A stretch of DNA of 64,000 nucleotides from Sarcomyxa edulis (Eukaryota > Basidiomycota > Agaricomycetes > Agaricales > Mycenaceae). Numbering within the stretch: the first letter of the stretch is position 1; every line of letters starts with the position of its first letter. Below are positions 34,427 to 46,300 of the stretch, one piece after another. Location of the stretch: the NCBI GenBank assembly GCA_009761415.1, contig QUOL01000002.1:62001-126000 (forward strand), read 5' to 3'. Made by a program: the position numbers and the translations under genes. The notes under the pieces are model-generated. The model ran no database searches and had not been told where the DNA came from. It saw only the letters and a program-made list of their open reading frames with translations.

Positions 34427-35675
34427 AAGACATGTTGAATGAAGGTATAATAAGCCATGTTGAGAGCTTGAATCATAGAGGTAGTCATTTACTTGGCCTG
34501 CGTCAACAACAGCGAGTTATCCCAAAGTCCAACTCAGCAGTATTACCACCAGCAGGTCATCACTCTCCTCACACAACACACGCAGAGCCGTCAACAGAGA
34601 TCTCTGACAAATCTTTGATCATTGCCCAACACCTAATAAGGACACACAAAGTCGTTAGCAGGCAAAATCAATCAAGTCTTTAGCAACAACAACAGCAATG
34701 AGTGTACATAGGAGTGTTTTTAATTCATCCGTATGCAGACGACAAAATCATAGTTGTCATCGATCCCTTTCTGTCTACACTCAGACAATAATACTCACAG
34801 GCAGTGGTCTCTCAATCAGCTCGATAATCTTTTCCACCTCCAAACCCTTGCGAGCAGCACCATCTCTCACCTTTCAATCTTCTGGTAAACTTGCCAATCG
34901 TTGTTGTCAGCCCCTCTCCAACAACACTGTCTCTCCAACGCCCAGTCTAGCCGTATCTGTTTCCAATACCATCCTCCACACCAACAACACCAACGCTAAC
35001 ACCAATCACAATAACAACTACACCAGCCTGAACAGCACTATCTCTAGATCACACCGTGCTCCCTTGTACATGCCCATTCACCTTTGTCGGCCCTGTTTTT
35101 GGCCCATAACCACTCTCAAGCAATCCTTCACCTCTTCTGCTTCCTCCACCAATTTCCCTATCTGCAATGACATGACAGAGGTTGGGGACCACAACTAATA
35201 TCAGTTGGATCTGGATTTTGACATCAATGGAGAGGTAAGCACTCCTCCTGTGATGCCTACCCGTCCCCCTTATGTTATACCTGCTATGAACACCTTGCAT
35301 AAGATTTACGATGACAGGCCTTGTACTGCACTACTCTCTGATGCTAATGAACCATAATAGTGATACCTGGTGCTAAGCGCAAATGCCAGGAAAAAAATGG
35401 AAAAGTGACCCCAGACACCCTGTGACATTCTGGGGAAGCCCAGCAGCCATGGGCTGTCCCATGGGTATGTGGGACATGGGCAGCCCTTCTAGGACATACC
35501 CAAAGATGGGACGTTCCCAAGATCCCGCACCCACAGACAGTCCCATAGGAATTTTGGGGAAGCCCAAGATATCTTGGGATTGACCACGTGCCCATGGGCA
35601 CTCATACCTCTTAGGTTATATATTCTGTCAATTTTGTCAACCTAAGAGGTTGGGAGGGGGGGGTTGACTGAAGTG
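34427..35675 (-). repeat. Right terminal inverted repeat of the KDZ element
   Basis: Complement of the left TIR, 14857-15996. It is longer because of roughly 115 extra bases at about 34650-34765 that have no counterpart on the left. Outer end reads CACTTCAGTCAACC on the minus strand. Confidence 0.9.
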
Positions 35676-35683
35676 CAATTCGA
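35676..35683. repeat. 8-bp target-site duplication, right copy
   Basis: CAATTCGA, identical to 14849-14856, immediately outside the right TIR. Confidence 0.93.
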
Positions 35684-35886
35684 CTCTGAATATCATCGGC
35701 GTAGCTTTGACTCTCGACAAAATCTTCACGTTTATTATGGCTCCTGGGGCGCATCATGCACTGTCTATCTTAGCTGAGCTTCCGGATCGATTCAAAGAGT
35801 TGCAGACGTCGTTCAAGAATGCGAGGCATAGGCAGCTCAAGCTGGTAAAGAAGCAATGGGAATCAATGCAAAGCAAGACGGATTGA
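35684..35886 (+). pseudogene. 3' part of the membrane-protein gene split by the KDZ element
   Basis: Starting two bases into a codon, this stretch continues the frame of 13647-14856 for 66 further codons to a TGA at 35884-35886. It first encodes a hydrophobic segment (LNIIGVALTLDKIFTFIM), then a basic, charged tail (NARHRQLKLVKKQW). The length of the open frame and the hydrophobic continuation support that the two halves were one gene. Confidence 0.85.
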
Positions 35887-37428
35887 AAGCTTCAACTGAT
35901 TTAGGTCGTTCCAATTAGTCGGTTGATATGATAACGTTGGAAATACATCTGCCAGTTTCGTTTCCGTAGGAGGATCGCAAGTAAAAATATGACCTAACCT
36001 ACAAGACGATCATGATGCAATGCCTCGACAAGCCATCAAAAGCTACTCTTTTGGGACTTGCAACTACGACCGGTGTAAGGTCCTAATACTTAATCATGGC
36101 AAAAAGCCCGATGGCTATCGATCCACGTCTGCGACCTGAGGCCTGAGGCGCTCAGCGCTCGGAACACATGGGTCCCTGGGGCCGGGAACCCGCAAATCTG
36201 AGGCAACAGTTTACAAGCCAATCGACCTCGAGACGGGTACCCTAATCCTAAGTTGCACGCTCATTTCATGCGCAGGAATTGTAGCGACATAGCCCGAACG
36301 ATCTTGACACAGGAAGTTGAGAGGAGGAGGTGGCGCCAAGCGTATAGCTGTGCGAAGCAGCAGTATTGTAGGTCTATGAGAGAGGAGTCGAGATCGTCTA
36401 TCAACACAGAGGGAGGGACTTTACCTTCCGTGCACTTACTTGGTTGGCAACGAGTCCGAAGTATTAGCGGGACGCGCTTTTTTCCAGTGTTGGTACAATC
36501 ACCGTCACAAACTGCACGTCCGATATGATGAATCAAATATGACTTCTAGCACACGCTGGCAGGGATAACATTCGAAAGGAGTTGTCAAGCAGTCGAGATG
36601 GCTGGATGTAGCTTGTAATTGTTGCCGGACCGGTATTGTAGAGTATCTCCGAGTTCGTGATCATGAAGCTTGATGAAGCATCGAGGAAGGACGGGGCAGT
36701 GGAGGAGTTGGGATAAGTAGGAAGGGGAATGGGGCCGCCTGGTGTCGGCGAGTCAGGACGAGGCTCCCACCGGCTCGAAAGCAGCCAAAGCAGCTTCCTT
36801 ACGACAATTATGGAAGCATCGCGGGCTCAGAAAAGTGAGTCTCGGTTAGTTATTCATCCTGCGCCTAGATTCCGATACTTATATCGTGCTTCACTTCCCG
36901 GGTGATAGCAGAGTGCATCTTAAACAAAGGGTCTCACGGTTGAAAGATCGTCAATTTGCGCACAAGAAGGTAAATGCTCTGAGAGTCGAATTGAGTATTT
37001 ATAGTGTAAATGCAGGACGCGGTTCGTACCATGCGACAGAGGAATTGCACGCAAATTGCACGGTCATGGACACCAGCTCGGCTACGATGACCATAATGAG
37101 AGGCAAGTTGTACAGTTCGGGGATCGATACATATCTTGCTAACTGACCTGTCAATATGTTCCAGTCTTGTCAATGTTTAGCGTTGATTTTCGAAGAAGAA
37201 AGTTGGACTCGGAGGAAAGCATCCGGAACAATTGTTACGATGATCGAGACCGAACGTGGCAATGTCACGGAGAAGTCACAGTGCCTGAGTCACAAACTTT
37301 CACTGCAAATTGGCTGCAAGGTGATGCATCGCACGACGCAATATTAATGAGTCTGGCTCTTTCAAATTGTACAACCTGCTAACCCTACTGACCATCTGCT
37401 ATATAATTTTTTGGTAGAGTTTGCCTGG
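35887..37428. other. Stretch without a recognised gene
   Basis: Only short unconserved frames on both strands. A possible leader intron of the F-box gene may end near 37410. No repeat or palindrome stands out. Confidence 0.5.
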
Positions 37429-39288
37429 ATGTTCTTTTCAAAGATTCGAGCGAGCTTGAAGAAAGGCGATGTTTTGCTTGTCGACCCACTGGCGGAGGAT
37501 GTCTCTACATTGAGACAGCACGGCCTCATCGACTCACAAAGAAACCTCATCGACAGTGAAATTCGTCGATTAGAATCCACTCAGGCGGACGCGGACAATG
37601 ATTTCGCTTCTAGGTATGCTGTGTGCTCCCGTCTTGCGCGTAAATTGTTTCGGAAACCTATTCCCGTCGTCGACAATACCTCCACCATCCTTTCTCTAAA
37701 ATCGCGACGTAACGAGCTAGCCTTGATATCATTACTTCCACCAGAAATACTCACCTTCGTGTTTTCGTTATGCGTACCTCATACTTGCATTCGTGGTCCT
37801 TTCCAGATGTTCAGCGACCCGATCGAGGGATTCGCCTGGATTGGAAGTATATCACACGTCTGCCGTCAATGGAGAGACATTTCTCTAGGAAACGCTAGCT
37901 TGTGGACGTGTCTTACCGCCTCAAATCCTGCGTGGATGGCAGAAATGCTCTCGCGATCCAAGGAGGCACCGTTACACGTCCGCGCTAATTTTTTCGCTAT
38001 CGTATCCGAGTCTCTCTATCTCACCACTAGGCTGGCCTTGCGGAATCTGTCGAGGATTCAACATCTATCGCTCATCTTACCGCCGGATTGGAGCTTCATA
38101 AAGGATCTTCTCAGCCATCCAGCCCCGCTTCTCATCTCTTTTGACTTGGCCATCTATGGGGCATCCTTTCCGTTCTTGATACCAGAGTCTATTTTTTCTG
38201 GGAACGCTCCATTGCTCAGTCGTCTTGCTCTCTATGGGTGCTACTTTCCGTGGAATTCGTCTCTATATACGAATATAACGCACCTTCGACTCTCGCACAT
38301 CAGAACAAATATCACTATGCCTCAGTTTCTCGCTACCCTTGATAGAATGACGATGCTCAGAGAACTAAACCTTTGCCATTCGTTACCGAGTCTTCTCCTC
38401 GACGTAACGAAGGCACCGGAAACGCGATTCTCGATAACACTTCGCTTTCTTTCTCTAGTTTCTCTCGAGGGCCCCGCGACGGATTGTGTCTACTTCCTCA
38501 CCCATTTACAGATACCAAAGAACACAACTCTACGTCTCTTATTAGAGATCCAAAATCCTACCGTCGACTCTCTCGATGATATTTTATCCTCCGTAGCTCG
38601 CCATTGCTGCACCAACACCATTCGCGGACTCATGATCGAGACATATCCAAAAACAGGGCCCCAAATTCAGGCGTGGCCGACCACTGATATGTTACCCCGA
38701 CACAACACCAACACCACCATCAACGAACCTACCCTCTTCCTCCGTATCGCATCTATACTATTGTTGTGGCCAAAACAGCTGTTTCTACATACTATAACAG
38801 AAGTCTGCTCGACGCTCCCTCTACACGATCTCCGAGTCCTACGATGGAGTCATCTGACACTCGATATGCCTTGGAAAAATTGCATACGGTATCTACGATC
38901 AGTGGAGACCTTGTTCGTGGACGCCGATTCGGCTCGTGCGCTGTTGACGTATTTGGAAGAGGATGTGAGGAGGGTGGAGGTGAGGAAGAGGTTGCATGTG
39001 AATGGGGAGTATTCGCCTGGAGGTGATATTTTAGAGGAGGTTTCGTTCCCGGCGTTGGAGACGCTTGTTTGTCGGGGGGCGTTGTTTGGGGAGGTGTTGG
39101 CGAACGAGGAGAGTATGAGGGTGTTGAAGGAGTGGCTGAAGCAGAGGAAGGGGCTTGGACTTGGGTTGAAGGCCTTGCATTTCAGGCATTGTCGTAGCCT
39201 CACGACGGGGGCTCTCGCGCAGTTGAGATGTATCGTTCCGGAGGTTGCGTGGGTACAGAGTTCGAAGGATGATGTTGGTGAGGAGTAG
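37429..39288 (+). CDS. F-box domain protein
   Basis: Single long frame of 619 codons from the first ATG. The frame is open a little further upstream, so a short 5' exon is possible. An N-terminal helical segment (LRQHGLIDSQRNLIDSEIRRLESTQ) precedes an F-box at about residues 97-150: LISLLPPEILTFVFSLCVPH, then ISHVCRQWRDISLGNASLWT. The rest resembles irregular leucine-rich repeats, as in the large expanded F-box families of mushrooms. These proteins usually link a target to the SKP1-cullin ubiquitin ligase through the F-box. Target unknown. No break is visible. Confidence 0.85.
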   Translation: MFFSKIRASLKKGDVLLVDPLAEDVSTLRQHGLIDSQRNLIDSEIRRLESTQADADNDFASRYAVCSRLARKLFRKPIPVVDNTSTILSLKSRRNELALISLLPPEILTFVFSLCVPHTCIRGPFQMFSDPIEGFAWIGSISHVCRQWRDISLGNASLWTCLTASNPAWMAEMLSRSKEAPLHVRANFFAIVSESLYLTTRLALRNLSRIQHLSLILPPDWSFIKDLLSHPAPLLISFDLAIYGASFPFLIPESIFSGNAPLLSRLALYGCYFPWNSSLYTNITHLRLSHIRTNITMPQFLATLDRMTMLRELNLCHSLPSLLLDVTKAPETRFSITLRFLSLVSLEGPATDCVYFLTHLQIPKNTTLRLLLEIQNPTVDSLDDILSSVARHCCTNTIRGLMIETYPKTGPQIQAWPTTDMLPRHNTNTTINEPTLFLRIASILLLWPKQLFLHTITEVCSTLPLHDLRVLRWSHLTLDMPWKNCIRYLRSVETLFVDADSARALLTYLEEDVRRVEVRKRLHVNGEYSPGGDILEEVSFPALETLVCRGALFGEVLANEESMRVLKEWLKQRKGLGLGLKALHFRHCRSLTTGALAQLRCIVPEVAWVQSSKDDVGEE

Positions 39289-40212
39289 AAAGAGGATACG
39301 ACCGTGTTTGAGTGTAACCCTTCTGCTACTCATCTTCGAGGTTTCCACCGTTCGTAATTTTTTTTTACCGTTCTGGTACGACGTCGAAGCATAGATTTAT
39401 CTTCTAATCGGACGCGCTGTGTCTGCATAGTCTAAGAACACTATAAATACTAGTCTCCCAAAGTCAGACAACAAATTCGTGATGATGAGTCGATCACGAA
39501 TATAGATATAAACACAAGGATTCACATTTATTTCGTCTATGTGCTTTTCTTCAGTGCAGGTGATTCGTCGGCGTTTCTAAGTGCACACAAAATGCCTCCA
39601 CCTCTGAATATGGCGCTTCTGACGTTGTAGTGAGATGATCTTTGTGCGACTATATGTGCGATTTCGTCTACTCCATTCTTGACCGTGAAAATTTCAGGAG
39701 GCTTCGTAGAGGCCTTTCAAATTGTCTCGGGTTTCTGTTCTGTTCGACTACATACTTGGGAGAGTCGTGTTCAGGCTGAGGACTATTCAACACTGGCATT
39801 ATATATTTGTTCTTCCCGTATCTACATAGTAGCCGTTGAGATTCTGAGCTTCATCTTAGGCATGGATATGAAACTTACGAAGCCTCATGAGCGAGAGATA
39901 ACCGAGAGCAACTTGATACCGCGGGTTATTTTAGCCGACATCTTCTTGAGAATTTGTGTGATATCTTTGAGCCCTATGTATGATAAATTTGATCAGCTCT
40001 GTATCGTAAGGGAGGCAGTGATAGACGGGTCAATGGACGAACCATTGAAGGCATCGTCTCCAGAACGGAACGGAGGCTCTGGGGGAGATGCGACATCATG
40101 TCCTCTAGCCACATTCATGCTTAGGCCTAGTTGAGAAATATATACATTGACGTTGACTTGGGATCCAAAAGTAAATATACAGATCGACCTTGTATGAAGG
40201 AGGATAACTCAC
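39289..40212. other. Stretch without a supported gene
   Basis: A 151-codon plus-strand frame at 39679-40134 shows no motif or plausible splice partners and probably is not a gene. No repeat recognised. Confidence 0.45.
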
Positions 40213-40411
40213 GCTCACTGAAGACGACGGTGACGTTGTTGTAATTGGTGCGGTTGTCATTTCGAGTATTGTTGTAGACAGTTTGATCTCCATGAACGTT
40301 ACTCAGCGTGCTGGCGTTAACAGCGCTAGTGAGGAAATTAGGAGAGGTTGAAGGAATGGATGGACTCCGGGTCGGACGAACAGTGTCACTATTGGTATGA
40401 GGATGTGCCAT
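40213..40411 (-). pseudogene. Orphan first exon of an NLR-like gene
   Basis: A methionine at 40411 opens 66 codons ending at a good GTGAGT donor. The segment SNVHGDQTVYNNTRNDNRTN is the Asn-rich VxGDQxxYNN signature that precedes NACHT domains in many basidiomycete NLR-like proteins. No NACHT exon follows on the minus strand down to 39300, so this is probably a fragment left after a deletion or insertion, or the start of a very short gene. Confidence 0.45.
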
Positions 40412-40699
40412 GACCAAGGGCCACCAATGTGAGAGGACTCCTTGCCATTTTATACACTGAACGAAGCAAGAAGTTGATGCCGAAGCAAGAACGAAGTAAG
40501 GCTGGATGTTGTCCTTTGCACTTCTTTCCCCATGCACCACATGGGTGAGTGATACATCACATACCTGTAGTAGTAGCACGGGCGTGATTTCCGAGCGAAG
40601 CGAGGAAATCTATCTGCCGGGGGATGAAAAACGCCTTGGGCCAAAATAGCAATTGCAAGGGTCTTGTTCGTATGACTGATCAGTATGGACAAAAATCCG

Positions 40700-40985
40700 G
40701 TTCATACCAGTATGTAACGATCTGTACAATTCTACATTAGCACAGACCGACCTGCAACGATGTATACCGATGCATTTGGGTGCAAGTAGAATGCAAACTC
40801 ATTCATCATGGTTCATAATAATCCAGTGCATTTTGTGAGTCAAGTCTGATGGTTTGATATGCACCGGTATGCACCGGTGCAAACCCAAATGCACCAGGCG
40901 CCACTCGGGTGACTCGGAAGTTCCAACCAATGCATCTGCATGCATCTAAACCTGAATGCATTACAATACACTCCTCCTTTTTCAC
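40700..40985. repeat. TGCA-rich palindromic region
   Basis: Dense short palindromes around TGCA occur: TGCACCGGTGCA near 40868, GGTATGCACCGG, and ATGCATCTGCATGCAT near 40930. Similar motifs (TATGCACTGGTGCATA) recur near 58670-58700. This may be a subterminal or fold-back part of a transposon. Confidence 0.5.
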
Positions 40986-41179
40986 CTCCAAACTCTGGGA
41001 AATGTCCATTCTTTTTTACCTCAAGTTTTGTCTAAATTGGGTGTTATCAATATCATGTGACCCAGACGCGTCAAGACACGACCGACATATCCATCTCCAA
41101 CCTGGACTTTTGTTACTTATCCCAACACCTTGTAACTATACAATATCCTCAATAAACCATATATTTCAGTCATTAGTAC

Positions 41180-42509
41180 TCAGTCTGAGTCGATAGGGCT
41201 GGGATGTAAAGAAAAGCAAGAGTCATAATCTAGGTGACCGAAGAAATCAAAATACTCCTTCTCCGACCCTCCCCCAATGTTCCTAATGTCAAACAGGCCA
41301 GCTTGAGATGCCCCCGTGTCGTCGTCATCATCTGAGTCCCCTATGCTGATGCCATCATCATCCATGTCTCCCATGCAGATCTCGTCGTCATCCGCATCCC
41401 CCCAATCTCTTCTCTTCCATTCTCTCTTCTCTGTTCGATCCCACCTATACCTTCCAGCACCGCTCCATCCTGCATTCTCTCCTGGAAGACAGATATTCTG
41501 TTCCCCTGCTAGCTCACCTTCGTCGATGTAACAACCTGTAATTCGAACACACCTGAGCCTATGATCCATGCTCAACATCTCCGTCAACTGTCTGATCACC
41601 GACGTCTCTGCAATCTCATCGTTTAAGGGCCAGATTGGATACAGGGGAGTTCGAATAATAAGGGTCTGGATGTGGAAGAACAAGTTTAAACCTGAACCCC
41701 AGGTTTTCGAAGAAAAGAATGGAGGTGGCTGGTGAGTTATGTAGAGATCGTTTAGCGTAGGACATAAATCTGGTGATCTCTGTTTCCTTGTTAGATCTCA
41801 TCTATAGCTTGTGTAATTAAACCATATATACTCACCTCAAGCTCCTCTTCTTCCACAGGAATCAAGACTAGTTGATGCAAGGACGGGGGAAATATTATGT
41901 GATGTTCAACAAACCGATGGAACAACTCCACATCTGAGTGACGATAGACCATCTGGAAACTCTCCAATTGGTGCATATCAGGGAGACACCCAACAAGCAG
42001 AGACCATATGGGATCGTGGAGACCGATTGAGTTAAGGGAGAAGGAAAATTGTATAACTCGCACATGCATCGTTAGTCTTCTGGGGGTTACTTGATCTGAT
42101 GTGCGGTACGAGACTACGCTTTTCAGAAACCTGATTGCACGACGTTTTGTTTGTAGATTGACATGGTGATATAGATATGGCAGGATGATGGAATGGTAAT
42201 GGCTGTTGACAGAGAGAAGTCCCAAGACCTCGTCGTTGGTGATATCTTCATCTTCAAGTACCCATGATAATATGATGCTTGTGACCTCGGAGTGGCTACT
42301 GCCACACATCATAGCCTGACATACACCTGGCAGTCATGGTAGTTGAGAGCGTTCAGCAGAGGAACTCATGTCTCTGACTCACCTGATGCGCTTGTCTGAG
42401 ACTCACCCAGAACTTCCTCTTCTATTTCCTCCTCATCCTCATCCTCATGATCTGATCCTCCATCCAGTGGTGTAGAGCCCAATAGAGGGTAATCTGAAGG
42501 TGGTTGCAT
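41180..42509 (-). CDS. F-box-like protein
   Basis: Exons 42509-42383, 42326-41836 and 41779-41180 join to 406 codons. After an acidic N-terminus (DHEDEDEEEIEEEV), residues about 50-110 have an F-box-like pattern: SEVTSIILSWVLED, then LLSVNSHYHSIILPYLYHHVNLQT. LRR-like segments follow (VIQFSFSLNSIGLHDPIWSL, FFHIQTLIIRTPL). The C-terminus is acidic with an internal Asp-rich stretch. The LP-x-E motif that opens most F-boxes is weak here, so SKP1 binding is not certain. The start is the only methionine before the acidic stretch. Confidence 0.7.
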
Positions 42510-42875
42510 GATGATGGACAGAGATAAGCCAAGCAGCTTTCCAAGAGCCAAAGCTGTGTTCGTCGATTCTCATAATGGGTGCATAAACCTGCAATATATT
42601 CATATCTATCTGATAGGAACCTCTAGCGTCGCCTTCACTTAATCACTCTCATCAGAGTCTATATCCCTCATAGCCTCTGGCCTATTGCAGATTTTCAAGT
42701 GCTTCAAGTCGAAACATGAGCCTCATGCACCCATAGTCTGACTGAATACAACATACCTCAACCAACTCTGCAAGCTCAGATGGAAGTAGATTTTCACTTT
42801 TTCGGAGGCAAAGGAATGCGGGGGCGGGGGTTAGGCGTTCAATTTGTGGGGAACTGGCCCGTGACTCGGAGAATT

Positions 42876-42898
42876 AAAGTTCGAGCAGGTCGAACTTT
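42876..42898. promoter_or_regulatory. Palindrome upstream of the FHA gene
   Basis: AAAGTTCGA and TCGAACTTT are perfect arms around GCAGG. The same motif, with a GCAGC centre, occurs upstream of the dioxygenase gene (47450-47474). A related one is upstream of the integrase gene (54532-54582). It lies about 420 bp before the chosen start at 43321. Confidence 0.5.
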
Positions 42899-43320
42899 CA
42901 AAGAGCTCTCGCGCGATGTGCTCTCCACCAAACCCCCTGTGCTTGACAACTGTGCTGAATATTGTGCAAGGTGCGCAGTCATTGTCTTGTTTCATTCTGT
43001 TTCCTCCACTTACTCAGTGATTATTTGGCAGAACTACAGCACGAGGGACCGGTCGATGGGTCTAACTGAGATCAGGCGTCACACAAGAATATTGTTAGCA
43101 AGCGCCCCGGCGCACACCGTGAGCGCCTGCCTGCCCGTCGAGCGCCTCTTCTCGCCCGACTTAATTCCTTTTCAAGTCATTGTGATGCACCGCCGGTCAC
43201 AGCGCCAACATCGAGAGGTGACAGTTGGGGTCCCTGCGACGACCTGTGAGTAACCATCTTGGCTGGCCTATGCTAGCCCGTTCTATCGCTTACTACATCT
43301 GTTACAAAGAACAGCTCGAT

Positions 43321-46300
43321 ATGAGCGGGTTGAATAGGTACGAAGATCGGCCTTCTTACTGCAAACTCATTGAATACCTTGCCAGGAATATAAGAGATGT
43401 TCGGGATCTGCAGCTCAAGTCCCAACAGCTTTCAAACGAAGTCTCAGCTCTCAGATTTGCAATCGCTCGCGACCTCTCAGACTACTACAGCATGCCTTCT
43501 GGTCAAGTAGCACCACGCGTTCACACTCCGGACCAGGAAGAGCTCGACATTGCGCATTCCGATCTTCCTCCTGCTCGAATGCGAGAGCTGAAAGCTCAGC
43601 TCGACGACGCAAATAGCCGTGGAATTATCCTCAGCTTTGATCCAAAAGCGAGACAATGGTTCGAGTGGACACGGTAAGTGAAACAATTCTTTGAAGCATC
43701 GTTTTGGCTTATCAATCTTCTTTCAAGACCCCGCCGTACATTCAAGGATCCCAACAGAAGATCGGCTGTAGTCGCAGCCAGTGGTCTGAACAAGATCGTC
43801 GGTATGGTCAAACCTAAGTGTCCCCATTCAGCTAATGCTTTTCGGACGGCTGCATCGTGCGAGATGCATGCTTATCGTCGCGTCACCGGTGGGATGGAGC
43901 GATGGATCTTTCAAGCAGACCATAAATGTGACTTCATAGGTATGTTTTTGTCTCGCAGTTCTTTCCCGGGCAACTTAGAACCATTGAATGTGTTTTGTCT
44001 AGTATATATTCCCCCCGTCGAGGTGTCCTCCACTCTCGTTCTCGGAAACAACGATCCTGTCAATTCGGCTGCAGGTGAGCTCATTCACATAAAATCTTCG
44101 TAGTACCTTCTTACCCTAATCCCTGTAGGTCCATCGACTGTTCCACTATTTGGGCCACAAGAGGCCCAGGATTGCGATCCCGTGTTTTTACATGATGACG
44201 AAGGCTCCTCATCACAGGCCACCAGTTCATCTCTTGTACCACCTCCTCCTTCACAACCGCGCGTATTCGCAAGTGCACAAAGTGATCTGCTTCCGACTGG
44301 CAGTGACCCTTTGTCGGAGGCTAGCGAGAAATCGGGTGCAGAAGCTGCTCGTCATCTGGTCTTTCGCAAGGCAAACACCAACATGGTGCACATAGGCCGT
44401 AGGTCCGCCGATTCTGACTCAGATTTTCCCCGAGGCGACAACGAGTTATCGGGAGGAGCTATGTTTCGTTGTGCAGTCGTCAGTCGTAAGCATGCAAAGA
44501 TCGCATTCTCAGATAGTGGTCCTGTAAGCGCTGAGCTTATTTGTGCTGTCCCTCCCTAACCTTCAATTCCCAGGTATATCTCATCGATCTGAATTCTCAC
44601 CACGGTACCCACCTTCGTAAGCCGGAAGAAACCGTATCCAGAATGTTGAAGCCAGAATCTCCTACCGTCCTTGTCGATGGGGACATCATCACCTTTGGCA
44701 AGTCCGTGGAGAAGCGCAACGATTTCGTTCATCCAGTCGTCGCCAGAGTTGAGCTGTTGCTTGGATCTTCGTCCGATCACCCTCACACTAGCACTGGCTT
44801 TAAACCACTGCACCTTGTTCACGCCGACAACATATCCTCCGCTAATAAAACACCCTCCAGTGGCCGCTACGGCGTCTATGTTATCCCTGACTCTCGAGGA
44901 TCTACTCCCTCACATGCCGATCACGATTCTGATATTGAAGAAATAGCTGCTCCGGCTTCCAACGGTTCCAGTTCCAGTTCCAGTTCCAGTTCCAGTGTTA
45001 GTTCCAGTGCCAGCGCTCCATCCGAAAATCAAACTGGGATCTGTTCTCTCAATCTCCTCAGACGAATATTCGAAGTCCCAACTTCGCCTTCGTCGCTCAG
45101 AGACCGCGTATCACCGCCACCACCACAACGCCCCGATTTCCATCAGTCTCATGATCCATCCCCTGGATTCTTCTCGCGGCCTGTTCATCCTTACCTTCCT
45201 CCAATTAATGCACCCCTCGATTTCATGTTGGCTCCCTACCCTTACCTCTACGACCCTCCAAGAATCGACGACGTATACGAGGAAGACGCAATCAGTCATC
45301 AATCTCATTCTAGATCAACCTCACCGATGGACTTAGCCAGTCCATCGCCGGGCCCATCATCCCTTCCTCAACTTGTACCCGCTTCTCCTGATACTGCTTC
45401 TAATGTCCCAGGAGAATGGCCGGCGTCAGAATCCCGTCCCGTCTCTCCCCCCGCCTGTCCATCAGTCGGCCATGCCAAGTTTGTCTCAGATTGAGTCTGA
45501 GTCCGGAAACGAGTCCGGAAATGAGAAGGAGAATGAGCCTGAGACTAGTGCGGCTCCGAATGCAAATGCGAATGAGGACCGTAACGACAGCCAGGTCTCC
45601 ATAGACGTTGAATCGAACCCGGGGAGTTCACCTCTTGTCGTGATGTCTGCTACTCCAACTACACCAGCGATTATCGCAGACCCGCCGCTTGATCGCGCCG
45701 ACGCCGCGCCTCCTGCTGCACAAGCCCCATCAGTGGATGCATCTCTGGTCCCAGATGGTGGCGATAGCACAGGAATATCGGAGATGAAGTCGACACTTCA
45801 GAACTTACAGGTACGTAAAACCTCATTCATCTCTGCTCATTCTCGCTGATTGTTGGCGATATAGTCCGAGGTTGCGAAACTACAACTCCACAGACGCAAA
45901 TTCAAATGTCGCTACAACGCCAACCACAGTACCATCACGGACAAACTGACTGATCTCGACTATCGCGTTACAAATACCTCCGACATGTACAGCACCTTGT
46001 CGGAACAGCTGGATCGTGCTACAGATGTTGAGCTCCCCGAGTTACAGGCTCGGATCTTGGATCTGGTACAGCAAGCAGATGCAGATATGCAACGTGCACC
46101 TACGTTTGATGAAGCTGCTTTTTCCAAAGCTATCGTCGAGCGGGAGGATGTCAAGGCTTGCGTTTCGACTTTGAACGAACTTGTGAATGGTAGGTCCCAT
46201 TCAATGTTTTCTCGTTTCTTGATACACCATCTGATCGTCTCTTCAGAGATGAAGGTTCTGCGTGAGACCACGGAGAAACAGATGGCTGCTGAGCTCGATG

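Larger units (their letters stand above)
14857..35675. mobile_element. 20.8-kb KDZ (Kyakuja-Dileera-Zisupton) DNA transposon with passenger genes
   Basis: Both ends carry the same inverted sequence, starting CACTTCAGTCAACCCCCCCC on the inward-reading strand. The inverted similarity extends 1.1 kb on the left and 1.25 kb on the right. An 8-bp direct duplication, CAATTCGA, flanks the whole unit. Inside are an apparently intact KDZ transposase gene (16601-20054), two large passenger genes (20535-23511 and 27548-32048), subterminal palindrome arrays and a 52-bp satellite. KDZ elements are known from basidiomycetes as large elements that may carry extra genes. The insertion splits a membrane-protein gene. 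Target duplication, matching TIRs and intact transposase suggest a fairly recent, possibly still mobile insertion. Divergence between the TIRs argues against a very recent one. Confidence 0.92.

Noticed and set aside
39679..40134. 151-codon plus-strand frame
   Set aside because: No motif, no splice partners, no codon pattern like its neighbours.
43141..43321. Upstream exon for the FHA gene starting at an ATG near 43184
   Set aside because: Splicing it at GTGAGT (43247) to AACAGCTCG creates an immediate stop, so the ATG at 43321 was kept.
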